Shown piece after piece: positions 7,634 through 14,964 of a DNA stretch of 21,834 nt (position 1 is the stretch's first letter; each line of letters opens with the position of its first letter). Origin of the DNA: an uncultured Lachnospiraceae bacterium (GTDB taxonomy: Bacteria; Bacillota_A; Clostridia; Lachnospirales; Lachnospiraceae); NCBI GenBank assembly GCA_910587495.1, contig CAJUMT010000030.1, forward strand, positions 1-21,834. Reading direction: 5' to 3'. Both the position numbers and the translations under genes were made by a program. The notes under the pieces are model-generated. The model was given only the letters and a program-made list of their open reading frames with translations. It was not told where the DNA came from and ran no database searches.

Positions 7634-9118
7634 ATGGGCGTGTTATTGGAAATGAAGGGAATACAGAAGAGCTTTTACGGAAATGAAGTGCTTCATTCTG
7701 TAAACTTTTCTTTAGAAGCGGGTTCTGTCCATGCACTGATGGGAGAAAACGGTGCCGGTAAATCGACCTTGATGAATATATTAATCGGTATTCACAAGCG
7801 TGACGGCGGTATCATAGCCATTGACGGTCAGGAGATCGAGATTGAGTCTCCGGCTGTGGCGCAAAAGATGGGGATTGCGATGATCCATCAGGAGTTGTCA
7901 TCCATTGTTGAGATGTCAGTGGCAGAAAATATATTCCTTGGCAGGGAACCTGTGAAATACGGACTGATAGATTACCGCCAGATGTACAGGCAGACAGAAG
8001 AGCTTTTGGAAACATTACATATTACCCTGGACCCAAGGACAAAGATGGGAAGGCTCAGAGTGGCAGACCAGCAGTTGGTGGAGATCGCAAAAGCAGTGTC
8101 TCAGAATGCCAGGATTTTGATTATGGATGAGCCGACCTCATCAATCACGGACAGAGAGGTTGCCAATCTTTATGAGATTATCCGTAATCTGAAAGAGCGG
8201 GGAACGGGGATCGTATACATTTCACATAAGATGGATGAGGTATACACAATCACGGATAAAATCACCATTCTTCGGGATGGAGAAAGTATAGTGACCTGGA
8301 ATACGCAGGAAGCCACTAACGATATGGTTGTTAAGGCTATGGTGGGACGTGAACTTACGGAACAGTACCCAAAGAGAGAACCTCAGATCGGAGAGCCGAT
8401 TCTGGAGCTTAGGAGTCTCACAAAAAAAGGCCAGTTTGAAGATGTCAGTTTTACGCTGCATCGGGGGGAGATACTTGGACTGGTGGGTCTTGTAGGAGCC
8501 GGTCGGACGGAGACTATGCAATCTTTGTTTGGTCTTACGAAGGCGGAAAGCGGCGAGATATACATAAAAGGTGAAAAGGTTTCGCTGAACAAACCGACAG
8601 ATGCGATCAGCCATGGAATCGCCTATGTCACAGAAGACAGAAAAGGCGAGGGATTGGTGCTTCCCATGAGCATCGCGCAGAATACGACGCTTCCTTCCAT
8701 GAAAGAACTCAGCAATAAAGTGTTCATAAAATCTGCGGAAGAAAAGAGCAGAACGGAACAGATCCTTTCTGAGTTAAAGGTTAAGATGGCCAGTTCGAAG
8801 CTGGCAGTCAAAAATCTTTCCGGGGGCAACCAGCAAAAAGTCGTGCTGGCCAAATGGATGTTAAAAGAGCCGGATATCATTATTTTTGATGAACCCACAA
8901 GGGGCATTGACGTGGGGGCAAAAGCAGAGATCTATAAGTTGATGAATGAATTTGTGGCAAAGGGAAAAGCGATCATCATGATCTCTTCTGAAATGCCGGA
9001 GGCTATGGGAATGTCGGACAGGATTCTTGTTTTGAGCAATCACCGGATCAGCGGTGAACTTAAGCAGGAGGAGTTTAGCCAGGATTCCATTATGACAATG
9101 GCGATGAAGTATATGTAA
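7634..9118 (+). CDS. Sugar ABC transporter ATP-binding protein (RbsA/MglA family)
   Basis: This is the energy-coupling subunit, with two cassettes in one chain (494 residues from the chosen start), of a CUT2-type sugar importer. Cassette 1 has Walker A GENGAGKST (37-45), the Q-loop near IHQELS, the relaxed signature RVADQQLVEIAKA typical of this family, and Walker B ILIMDEPTSS. Cassette 2 has the usual altered Walker A GLVGAGRTE, an intact LSGGNQQKV and Walker B IIIFDEPTRGID. An in-frame ATG at 7607 would add nine residues, but it lacks an RBS and lies at the predicted transcription start. The ATG at 7634 follows ggtgggaagtg and begins the family-typical N-terminus. The permease and binding protein follow on the same strand. 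Substrate is likely a pentose, hexose or polyol, not decidable from sequence. Confidence 0.95.
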   Translation: MGVLLEMKGIQKSFYGNEVLHSVNFSLEAGSVHALMGENGAGKSTLMNILIGIHKRDGGIIAIDGQEIEIESPAVAQKMGIAMIHQELSSIVEMSVAENIFLGREPVKYGLIDYRQMYRQTEELLETLHITLDPRTKMGRLRVADQQLVEIAKAVSQNARILIMDEPTSSITDREVANLYEIIRNLKERGTGIVYISHKMDEVYTITDKITILRDGESIVTWNTQEATNDMVVKAMVGRELTEQYPKREPQIGEPILELRSLTKKGQFEDVSFTLHRGEILGLVGLVGAGRTETMQSLFGLTKAESGEIYIKGEKVSLNKPTDAISHGIAYVTEDRKGEGLVLPMSIAQNTTLPSMKELSNKVFIKSAEEKSRTEQILSELKVKMASSKLAVKNLSGGNQQKVVLAKWMLKEPDIIIFDEPTRGIDVGAKAEIYKLMNEFVAKGKAIIMISSEMPEAMGMSDRILVLSNHRISGELKQEEFSQDSIMTMAMKYM

Positions 9119-9139
9119 TAAGCGAGCGAGGTGAAGAAG

Positions 9140-10120
9140 ATGAGAAAAGAAATAACAGGGGAGGAAAGTGCGGCAATGAAAGCCCAACGGCGCAAAAATT
9201 TTATTGCCAGGTACGGCTCACTGATAGCATTAGTGCTTATGGTAGTCATCATTTCTCTTATAAAACCAAGATTTGTTAGTTTTATCAATTTGCGGAATAT
9301 GTTCAGACTTGCATCCATCAACGGCCTTTTGGCAGTGGGAATGACATTTGTCTGTCTGACCGGAGGCATTGATCTTTCCGTAGGTGCGGTCATGGGCTGC
9401 GCGGGCATGTATTCTGCTTATTTTGCCCAGGAAAGCATGGGGCAGTCTGCAGTTGTGGCTGTGCTTGTGGGAATGGCGATGGGACTTGTGATCGGCATAT
9501 TCAACGGAATTTGTGTGGCATATTTGAAAGTGCCTGCTTTCGTAGGAACCCTTGGCTCTATGAGTATCGCGAAGTCGCTGACCTATCTTTTAACAGACGC
9601 AAAACCCATTCCCAAGCTTACGGCGTCCTTCAAATTCATTGGTGGCGGGATGGTCGGCGGCGTCCTTCCGATTCCGATCATTATTTTCGCGGTTATCCTG
9701 GCAGCCTGTTTCCTGCTGTTGTATAAGACCAGATATGGAAGATATGTGTTTGCCGTAGGCGGCAATGTCAATGCGGCGCGGGTTTCCGGTATCAACACAA
9801 AAAGGATTATCGCGTCCGTGTATGTTTTGTCAGGCGTACTTTCGGCTCTTGCAGGCGTGATTACGTCGGCCAGGGTTACGTCCGGTGTTACGAACACAGG
9901 TGAAGGCTATGAGACAGACGCCATAGCCATGGTTGTCATCGGCGGTACAAGCCTTGCGGGAGGAAAAGGAAGGCTCTGGGGAACAATTGTAGGTATTATG
10001 CTTATGATCTGTCTGACGAATGGACTGGATATGCTGGGAGTCGGGGCATACTATCAGATGATGGTCAAAGGTTTCGTAGTGATCCTGGCCGTTATGTTAG
10101 ACAGCTTAAGCTCAGACTGA
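9140..10120 (+). CDS. Sugar ABC transporter permease (RbsC / BPD_transp_2 family)
   Basis: This inner-membrane permease has 326 residues and is very hydrophobic, with about nine or ten membrane segments. It has the family block LAVGMTFVCLTGGIDLSVGA near residues 61-80 and a cytoplasmic coupling region around GINTKRIIASVYVLSG. It would form the channel energised by the RbsA-type ATPase encoded just before it, or conceivably also contact the dead ABC homologue. A GTG at 9131 is in frame, but it overlaps the RBS (gaggtg, 9127-9132). The ATG at 9140 has ideal spacing and is preferred. The N-terminal ~20 residues are charged and cytoplasmic. Confidence 0.95.
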   Translation: MRKEITGEESAAMKAQRRKNFIARYGSLIALVLMVVIISLIKPRFVSFINLRNMFRLASINGLLAVGMTFVCLTGGIDLSVGAVMGCAGMYSAYFAQESMGQSAVVAVLVGMAMGLVIGIFNGICVAYLKVPAFVGTLGSMSIAKSLTYLLTDAKPIPKLTASFKFIGGGMVGGVLPIPIIIFAVILAACFLLLYKTRYGRYVFAVGGNVNAARVSGINTKRIIASVYVLSGVLSALAGVITSARVTSGVTNTGEGYETDAIAMVVIGGTSLAGGKGRLWGTIVGIMLMICLTNGLDMLGVGAYYQMMVKGFVVILAVMLDSLSSD

Positions 10121-10163
10121 TAAAGTCAGTCTGCAGTAATATAGAAACCAGCAACGGAACGGA

Positions 10164-10230
10164 CAATGCCCGAGAGGATTTATGGACGCATCTTTTTGCG
10201 GCTAGAAATGCTCTCAGACCAGGGGCATTG
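10164..10230 (+). promoter_or_regulatory. Intergenic RNA stem between permease and binding-protein genes
   Basis: Outer arms caatgccc (10164-10171) and gggcattg (10223-10230) are continued by gagag (10172-10176) and ctctc (10211-10215), with a small inner hairpin cgca/tgcg around a T-rich loop (10187-10200). There is no T-run after it, so it is not a classical terminator. Stems in this position commonly protect or segment the mRNA so that binding protein is made in excess over the membrane subunits; that role is inferred. Confidence 0.4.
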
Positions 10231-10272
10231 GAAGTGCAGTTGCGGAACTCAAAAAAGAAAAGGAGACAAAAA

Positions 10273-11319
10273 ATGAAAAAGTGGGAAAAAATTGTAGCGG
10301 CAGGTTTGGTAGCTGTTATGGCATTGTCAGTGACAGCATGCGGAGGCGGAAACGGCGGAGGCAGTAGTGAAGAACCTGCGCCGGCAGAGAGCAGTGAAAA
10401 TCCTGACAGCAGTGAAGCGCCTGACACCAGTGCAGCCGGTGAAGAAAGTGCGGCCAGCGGAAACCAGGGAGGGTATACGATCGGCGCTACTTACTACACA
10501 TTGCAGACAGAGTTCTGTATGAGGATGGATAACTACGCGAAGAAATACTGCCAGGAAAACGGCATCAATTACACATCTTATGACGGAAATAACGATGCAA
10601 GTACCCAGTTAAGACAGGTTGAGACTATGATTACGGACGGCGTGGACGCCATCATCCTCAATCCCCAGGACGCGGATGCGTGCGTTGCCTGCGTGGAAGC
10701 GGCAGAAGAAGCAGGAATCCCTGTCTTTGGCGTAAACACAATGGTAAATACTGATAAGCTTACCTCTTATGTAGGTTCACAGGATGTAGGCGCAGGCGAA
10801 GAGATCATGCAGTTTATGATTGATCATATGGGAAGAAATGATTTTAAGATTGTAGTTCTCGAAGGACCGATGGGGCAGTCCGCACAGCTTCAGCGCTGGG
10901 AAGGTATCAACAATGTATTGGCAGAGAATCCTGACATCGAGATCCTTGCTTATGATACAGCAAACTGGTCCCGTTCAGAAGCGATGACACTTATGGAGAC
11001 ATGGCTGACGACACACGGAGATTCCATTGAGGCTGTAGTGGCTGAGAATGATGAAATGGCTCTCGGCGCACGTCAGGCGATTGAGGACGGCGGATATGAT
11101 ATTCCATGTATTGGTATCGACGGTATTACCGATGCTGTGGCAGCAGTAAAAGAAGACAGAATGATCGCATCTGACTTCCAGGATGCGGAAGGACAGATCT
11201 CCGGCGCCATCGATGCGGCTGTAAAAGTCCTCAATGGTGAAGAAGTGGAAAAAGAGATCTGGATTCCGTTCCAGATGATTACCAAAGATAACGTAAGCGA
11301 GTTTGAAAACAGATATTAA
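10273..11319 (+). CDS. Sugar ABC transporter substrate-binding lipoprotein (RbsB-like, Peripla_BP_4)
   Basis: This is the extracellular ligand-binding lipoprotein of the importer, 348 residues. A lipoprotein signal peptide ends at ALSVTAC (lipid-carrying C23). A Gly/Ser/Glu/Pro-rich flexible spacer follows to about residue 66, then a two-lobed periplasmic-binding fold starting at YTIGATYYTLQTEF. The motifs DGVDAIILNPQDADA, the VGSQD stretch and VVAENDEMALGARQAI are typical of the ribose/galactose/inositol-binding group. The chosen ATG follows aggag (10261-10265). An upstream TTG-initiated extension to 10228 has no RBS and would destroy the signal peptide. The ligand is unknown; the SDR next door hints at a sugar alcohol or a sugar oxidised after uptake. 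Confidence 0.93.
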   Translation: MKKWEKIVAAGLVAVMALSVTACGGGNGGGSSEEPAPAESSENPDSSEAPDTSAAGEESAASGNQGGYTIGATYYTLQTEFCMRMDNYAKKYCQENGINYTSYDGNNDASTQLRQVETMITDGVDAIILNPQDADACVACVEAAEEAGIPVFGVNTMVNTDKLTSYVGSQDVGAGEEIMQFMIDHMGRNDFKIVVLEGPMGQSAQLQRWEGINNVLAENPDIEILAYDTANWSRSEAMTLMETWLTTHGDSIEAVVAENDEMALGARQAIEDGGYDIPCIGIDGITDAVAAVKEDRMIASDFQDAEGQISGAIDAAVKVLNGEEVEKEIWIPFQMITKDNVSEFENRY

Positions 11320-11348
11320 GAAATAATAAGCCGGGAGGGCATGTGAAT

Positions 11349-12131
11349 ATGTTACCAAATTTCTCAAAAGAAGAGATCATGTCGCTGGATTATGGCCTTA
11401 CAGGAAAAACGGCGATTATTACAGGCGGCGCGGCCGGGATCGGCAATATGACTGCGGAATATTTCTTAAAGCAGGGAGCCAATGTGGTGCTGGCTGATAT
11501 GAACGCGGGCGTAGGCGATATCGCAAAAGAGATGGGCGGCGAGAAAGCCATCGGCGTAGCAGGGAACGTATGTGATGCAAACTACAGGGCGTCTGTGATT
11601 GACGAGGCTGTAAAGGCTTTCGGCCAGGTGGATATCCTTGTGAACTGCGCAGGTATCGTAGCGCTTGAGAGCGCCGAGCTGATTGACGAAAAAGACTGGA
11701 ACCGTACGATTGACATTAATCTTTCCGCCAGCTTTTTCATGGCGCAGGCTGTGGGAAAATATATGATCGATCATAAGGTGAGCGGCAGTATTGTAAATAT
11801 TGCATCCCAGGCAGGAGTGATCGCTCTTGACAAGCATGTTGCGTACTGCGCGGCAAAAGGCGGCATCATAGCCATGACAAAAGTATTGGCTATGGAATGG
11901 GGCAAATACGGAATCCGTGTGAACGCGGTGGCCCCGACGGTTGTTCTTACGGCTTTAGGCCATAAGGCATGGGACGGTCCGGTGGGAGATGCGTTTAAGA
12001 AAGAGATACCTGCGGAGCGTTTCGCGGAGCCGGAGGAGATTTCAGCCGTTATAGCTTTCTTGTGCAGTAAAGGGGCGGCTATGATTACAGGCCACAACCT
12101 GCTCATCGACGGCGGCTATACAATCAAATAA
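11349..12131 (+). CDS. SDR-family NAD(P)-dependent oxidoreductase, polyol-dehydrogenase-like (GolD/DthD type)
   Basis: This classical short-chain dehydrogenase is about 260 residues long. It has the cofactor loop TGGAAGIG (25-32), D50 at the end of the second strand (suggesting NAD over NADP), NCAG (99-102), and the catalytic triad S153, Y166 and K170. The segment SQAGVIALDKHVAYCAAK and the C-terminal ITGHNLLIDGGYTIK recall D-arabitol/D-threitol dehydrogenases such as GolD; this is from memory, not alignment. It is the last gene of the transporter operon, 29 bases after the binding protein gene, so it probably oxidises the imported polyol or sugar. The RBS gggaggg (11333-11339) could serve GTG 11343 or ATG 11349; ATG is preferred. 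A start at ATG 11379 is also conceivable. Confidence 0.9.
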   Translation: MLPNFSKEEIMSLDYGLTGKTAIITGGAAGIGNMTAEYFLKQGANVVLADMNAGVGDIAKEMGGEKAIGVAGNVCDANYRASVIDEAVKAFGQVDILVNCAGIVALESAELIDEKDWNRTIDINLSASFFMAQAVGKYMIDHKVSGSIVNIASQAGVIALDKHVAYCAAKGGIIAMTKVLAMEWGKYGIRVNAVAPTVVLTALGHKAWDGPVGDAFKKEIPAERFAEPEEISAVIAFLCSKGAAMITGHNLLIDGGYTIK

Positions 12132-12141
12132 AAAGCTTTTA

Positions 12142-12183
12142 AAAGGCTGTCTGGGATGTGATACGTCCAGGCAGCCTTTCGTA
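12142..12183. terminator. Rho-independent terminator between convergent genes
   Basis: A 13-bp stem, aaaggctgtctgg (12142-12154) with ccaggcagccttt (12167-12179) and one G-T pair, is followed by a T-rich tail. It closes the sugar transporter operon and, read from the other strand where an A/T-rich flank also exists, probably the ABC-2 operon that converges on it. Confidence 0.85.
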
Positions 12184-12188
12184 TTGTA

Positions 12189-12920
12189 TTAGAGATTTTT
12201 CTTTTTATAGACAAAATACAGGCCGATGGCCGTAAGTACTGTCAGATAGACCAACAGAATGGGGATTCCTGTAAGGTTTACAGCTTCTCCTGCGGAGATG
12301 CTGCGGATCATACGGCTGGTTTGAGACAGCGGAAGCGCTGCGATCACTTCGCGGACGCCGTGGGGTATGTTGTCTGTGGAAAAAAATGTGTTGCACAGAT
12401 ATGACATAGGCATAATAAAATAATTGGAAAAACGGGGTACGTCCGCATGGTTTTTGGCCAGGAAGGATACAACGATCCCCATGGCGGAAAATACGGCTCC
12501 GTTTAAGAAAAGGATCAGAACGGACAGTCCGTTAAAGATTAGGCCGGTTCCGATGGGCAGCACTAAAAGCAGGATGATGCCTGCGGCGTACAGCCCGCGC
12601 AGTCCGCCTGCGATAATCTGCCCGGCAATAAACTGCCACAGCGGCGTCGGTGAGATAATAACCTGATCGAAGGCTTTTTCGTAGAGACGCTGGACATTTA
12701 AATTCTGTGCGATGGCATTGAAGCTGCCGTTCATGGTCGTCAAGGATACCACGCCCGGGATTAGGAAATACAGATACGGCTGCCCGTTCATGGTTGTGCG
12801 TATCCCCCATCCAAAGACGATCAGGTACATAAGGGGCGCGGTCATGGCGGCCAGCGTAATACGGGAGAAATCTCTTATAAATTCTCTCCATTTTTCCCAT
12901 AAAATTGTTATAATTCCCAT
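12189..12920 (-). CDS. ABC-2 type transporter permease
   Basis: This 243-residue integral membrane protein has about six membrane segments. It matches the ABC-2 membrane family (daunorubicin/NodJ-like exporters), with an amphipathic N-terminus (WEKWREFIRDFSRI), a first segment ending in VFGWGIR, and the late motif PMSYLCNTFFSTDNIP before the penultimate segment. The start is at ATG 12920, with agggag seven bases ahead. The frame stays open 30 codons further upstream, but that reading would overlap the preceding ATPase gene and lacks an RBS. It lies 23 bases after the ATPase gene in a cbiL-led operon. An export role is likely, but the substrate is unknown. Confidence 0.9.
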   Translation of the reverse strand: MGIITILWEKWREFIRDFSRITLAAMTAPLMYLIVFGWGIRTTMNGQPYLYFLIPGVVSLTTMNGSFNAIAQNLNVQRLYEKAFDQVIISPTPLWQFIAGQIIAGGLRGLYAAGIILLLVLPIGTGLIFNGLSVLILFLNGAVFSAMGIVVSFLAKNHADVPRFSNYFIMPMSYLCNTFFSTDNIPHGVREVIAALPLSQTSRMIRSISAGEAVNLTGIPILLVYLTVLTAIGLYFVYKKKNL

Positions 12921-12943
12921 AATAAAACTCCCTGCTTTGCCTG

Positions 12944-13780
12944 TTAGGATAGATGTTTTCCCACTTGTTCCACGAAAACGTCTTCTAATGTGGTGTCGCG
13001 CAGGGTACATTGTCCCTGGAGATCGGACAGATACTTGATTGCCTGTACCCGTTCGTGGAAGTAGTGGCTGTGGATTCCGTCAGGATGCATTTCATCTACG
13101 GCATAAGCGCCCAGGTTTTCGATCAGATGGGCAGGCGTGTCCACTTCTTCCAGTTTTCCGCTATTCATAAGTGCCACACGGCCGCATAAGGATTGCGCTT
13201 CTTCGATATAGTGGGTGGTTAAAAGGATGGTAAGTCCCTGCTCGTTTAACTGCCGCAAAAGATTCCACATTTGCCGACGGGAAATGGCGTCCATCCCGGC
13301 AGTAGGTTCGTCTAACAAAAGGATCTGCGGGTTGGTAAGGAGCGCCCGGCAGACCATTAATTTGCGCTTCATGCCCCCGGACAGTTTGCGGATGGTCTTC
13401 CTTCGATGTTCTTTTAATCCTGCAAAAGCGAACAGTTCTTCTGTACGGGTGCGGATTTGCTTTACAGGCATGAAATAAAGGCGTCCCTGATATTCCATGA
13501 TCTCATCCATATCCATATCCTGACGCATAGAATATTCCTGGGTAATGACGCTGACTTTCCTTTTAATGTCCTTGCGCTTCCGAGTGAGAGGTTCTTCGTC
13601 GATCAGGATTTCTCCTGAAGACGGAAGAAGAAGGGTAGACAACATGCCGATAGTTGTAGTTTTACCGGCTCCGTTGGGTCCTAAAAGACCGAAAAACTCG
13701 CCTGTTTCAATCCGAAGATTCAGAGAATCCACTGCGGTAAAGTTTTCGAAGGTTTTGGTAAGATTTCTGATTTCTATCAT
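12944..13780 (-). CDS. ABC-2 type transporter ATP-binding protein
   Basis: This 278-residue single-cassette ATPase has Walker A GPNGAGKTT (34-42), signature LSGGM (133-137), Walker B LLLDEPTAGMD (D157, E158) and a switch His in LLTTHYIEEA. The C-terminal tail, with TLEDVFVEQVG, is typical of DrrA/CcmA-like exporters. The ATG overlaps the TGA of the upstream cbiL gene in an ATGA arrangement, so its translation is coupled to CbiL. That link to cobalamin synthesis is unusual. It pairs with the permease gene that follows. Confidence 0.93.
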   Translation of the reverse strand: MIEIRNLTKTFENFTAVDSLNLRIETGEFFGLLGPNGAGKTTTIGMLSTLLLPSSGEILIDEEPLTRKRKDIKRKVSVITQEYSMRQDMDMDEIMEYQGRLYFMPVKQIRTRTEELFAFAGLKEHRRKTIRKLSGGMKRKLMVCRALLTNPQILLLDEPTAGMDAISRRQMWNLLRQLNEQGLTILLTTHYIEEAQSLCGRVALMNSGKLEEVDTPAHLIENLGAYAVDEMHPDGIHSHYFHERVQAIKYLSDLQGQCTLRDTTLEDVFVEQVGKHLS

Positions 13781-14472
13781 GCCTTGCTGCGAGGCTCCTT
13801 CGCGATAATCAGGGAGTAATAGCCTGCGCTGTCAGGGATTTCTTCTACGCTGCGGTAGATGTGTTCATCTTTCATCCCGCAGTTTTCTACCATAATAACA
13901 TCTTTTTTACTTTCTGCCAGCAGTTCCTTTACCTGGCTCATTTTTTTGCCTGATTTCATCAGAACATAATTACCGGGCTGGTCGAGCTTGTGATCCAGGC
14001 GGTGAACAGCCGGGAGGATGTGGAGCTGTTCGTTCCATTCTACCAAAGAGGTGTTAGTCCGGGCAGCGGCGGCGCAGAAAGAGGTGATGCCGCTTACAAG
14101 CCGGGTCTCATATCCGCGGGCTTCTAAAATCTTCTGCACATAGAGGTAGGTAGAATAGATAGTGGGATCTCCCAGAGTAAGAAAAACTACATTCTTCCCC
14201 TCCTTTAGACAGGCCTCAATGGCATCGGCCGCTTTGTCGTGGTCTTTGGCCATCTGCTGTTTATCAAGCGTCATGGGCATGACAACAGAGAGTAATGTCT
14301 TTTCCGCCAATTCAGGTACAGCCTGTACGGCGATCTGATAGGCGACGGTTTCTTTCGCCTCGGGTCCGGGAAGTGCGATCACCTCGTTTTCGCGGATCAG
14401 ACGCACCGCTTTTAAAGTCATTAGTTCCGGGTCGCCGGGGCCGACACCGGTCCCGTATAAAATTCCTGCCAT
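13777..14472 (-). CDS. cbiL: Cobalt-factor II / precorrin-2 C20-methyltransferase
   Basis: This enzyme methylates C-20 of (cobalt-)precorrin-2 using SAM, an early step of the corrin ring pathway in the cytoplasm. The protein has 231 residues, the normal family length. It has the N-terminal SAM-loop motif GTGVGPGDPELMTLKA (7-22), the second motif FLTLGDPTIYSTY, and the VSGITSFCAAAARTN block that distinguishes the CobI/CbiL group among tetrapyrrole methylases. The start at 14472 has an aaaggag RBS. The open frame continues about 140 codons upstream but passes through the riboswitch region and is not coding. It has its own promoter (14507-14534, - strand) and no riboswitch on its side. The cobalt form of the pathway (CbiL rather than CobI) is favoured because cbiK is the neighbour. 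Other cbi genes are not in the window. Confidence 0.92.
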   Translation of the reverse strand: MAGILYGTGVGPGDPELMTLKAVRLIRENEVIALPGPEAKETVAYQIAVQAVPELAEKTLLSVVMPMTLDKQQMAKDHDKAADAIEACLKEGKNVVFLTLGDPTIYSTYLYVQKILEARGYETRLVSGITSFCAAAARTNTSLVEWNEQLHILPAVHRLDHKLDQPGNYVLMKSGKKMSQVKELLAESKKDVIMVENCGMKDEHIYRSVEEIPDSAGYYSLIIAKEPRSKA

Positions 14473-14506
14473 AATCGTTCTCCTTTGTAGTTGATATATG
14501 AGATTT

Positions 14507-14534
14507 ATTATACTGATCAGAGAAAAAATTTCAA
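14507..14534 (-). promoter_or_regulatory. Promoter of the cbiL-ABC-2 operon
   Basis: Read on the - strand, TTGAAA (14534-14529) and TATAAT (14512-14507) are separated by 16 bases. Transcription would start near 14500, giving a leader of about 28 bases, too short for a riboswitch. The promoter lies back to back with the riboswitch promoter on the + strand. Confidence 0.6.
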
Positions 14535-14568
14535 TAAAATTATTTTTTGCGATTGATGTATGTACGGA

Positions 14569-14597
14569 TTGCATTTTAGGAAAGGGTATGCTATAGT
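14569..14597 (+). promoter_or_regulatory. Promoter of the cobalamin-riboswitch operon
   Basis: TTGCAT (14569-14574) and TATAGT (14592-14597) are separated by 17 bases, with an extended -10 TGC immediately before the -10. Transcription would start near 14604, at the 5' end of the riboswitch. Together with the riboswitch and the - strand promoter, this accounts for the 492-base stretch between cbiL and cbiK. Confidence 0.65.
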
Positions 14598-14604
14598 ATA
14601 GATG

Positions 14605-14845
14605 CAGTCCGTAAGGACGGCAGAATGCAGGTGCCAAAGACGGGATATGTCGTTTCGTGTTTGGTGAAAAGGGAAACAGGTGAAAAGCCTGTGCGAACTC
14701 GTCACTGTATATAGGGAGTGTAAGGCCAGTATGCCACTGAGAGATTGGGAAGGCGGCCTTATGTAGGGATCTATAAGCCAGGAGACCTGCCTGCAGGTTA
14801 CACAGGGATCGTACCCTGGGCCACGAGTAATTGGTCGTAGATAGA
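14605..14845 (+). ncRNA. Cobalamin (B12) riboswitch aptamer
   Basis: The leader contains the canonical B12 box AAGCCAGGAGACCTGCC (14775-14791). Upstream are the conserved core pieces gggaaacaggtgaaaagcctg (split around 14671-14691), the tcactgta element, and gccactg followed by gggaaggcggcc. A peripheral hairpin cagggatcgtaccctg comes after the B12 box. Spacing and order match the cobalamin riboswitch family. It should bind adenosyl- or methylcobalamin and reduce expression of the cbiK operon through the terminator that follows. Borders are approximate. Confidence 0.93.
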
Positions 14846-14887
14846 TGCATATTGTAAGATATTACATCATTACGTCCTTTTACCCTG

Positions 14888-14916
14888 ACGCCCTCCATAT
14901 TAAGAGGGTGTTTTTA
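14888..14916 (+). terminator. Intrinsic terminator of the riboswitch expression platform
   Basis: An 8-bp stem, acgccctc (14888-14895) with gagggtgt (14904-14911) including a G-T pair, is followed by a T run (14911-14915). It lies between the aptamer and the cbiK start, so ligand binding would be expected to stop transcription here. Confidence 0.75.
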
Positions 14917-14964
14917 GTATGGGCGGTAAGTACCGTTCGGAGGAAAAAAGGAGGAAACAAAGAC

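Noticed and set aside
14473..14898. N-terminal extension of the cbiL frame across the divergent region
   Set aside because: The extension runs antisense through the riboswitch and promoters; the start at 14472 has a strong RBS and the conserved family N-terminus.
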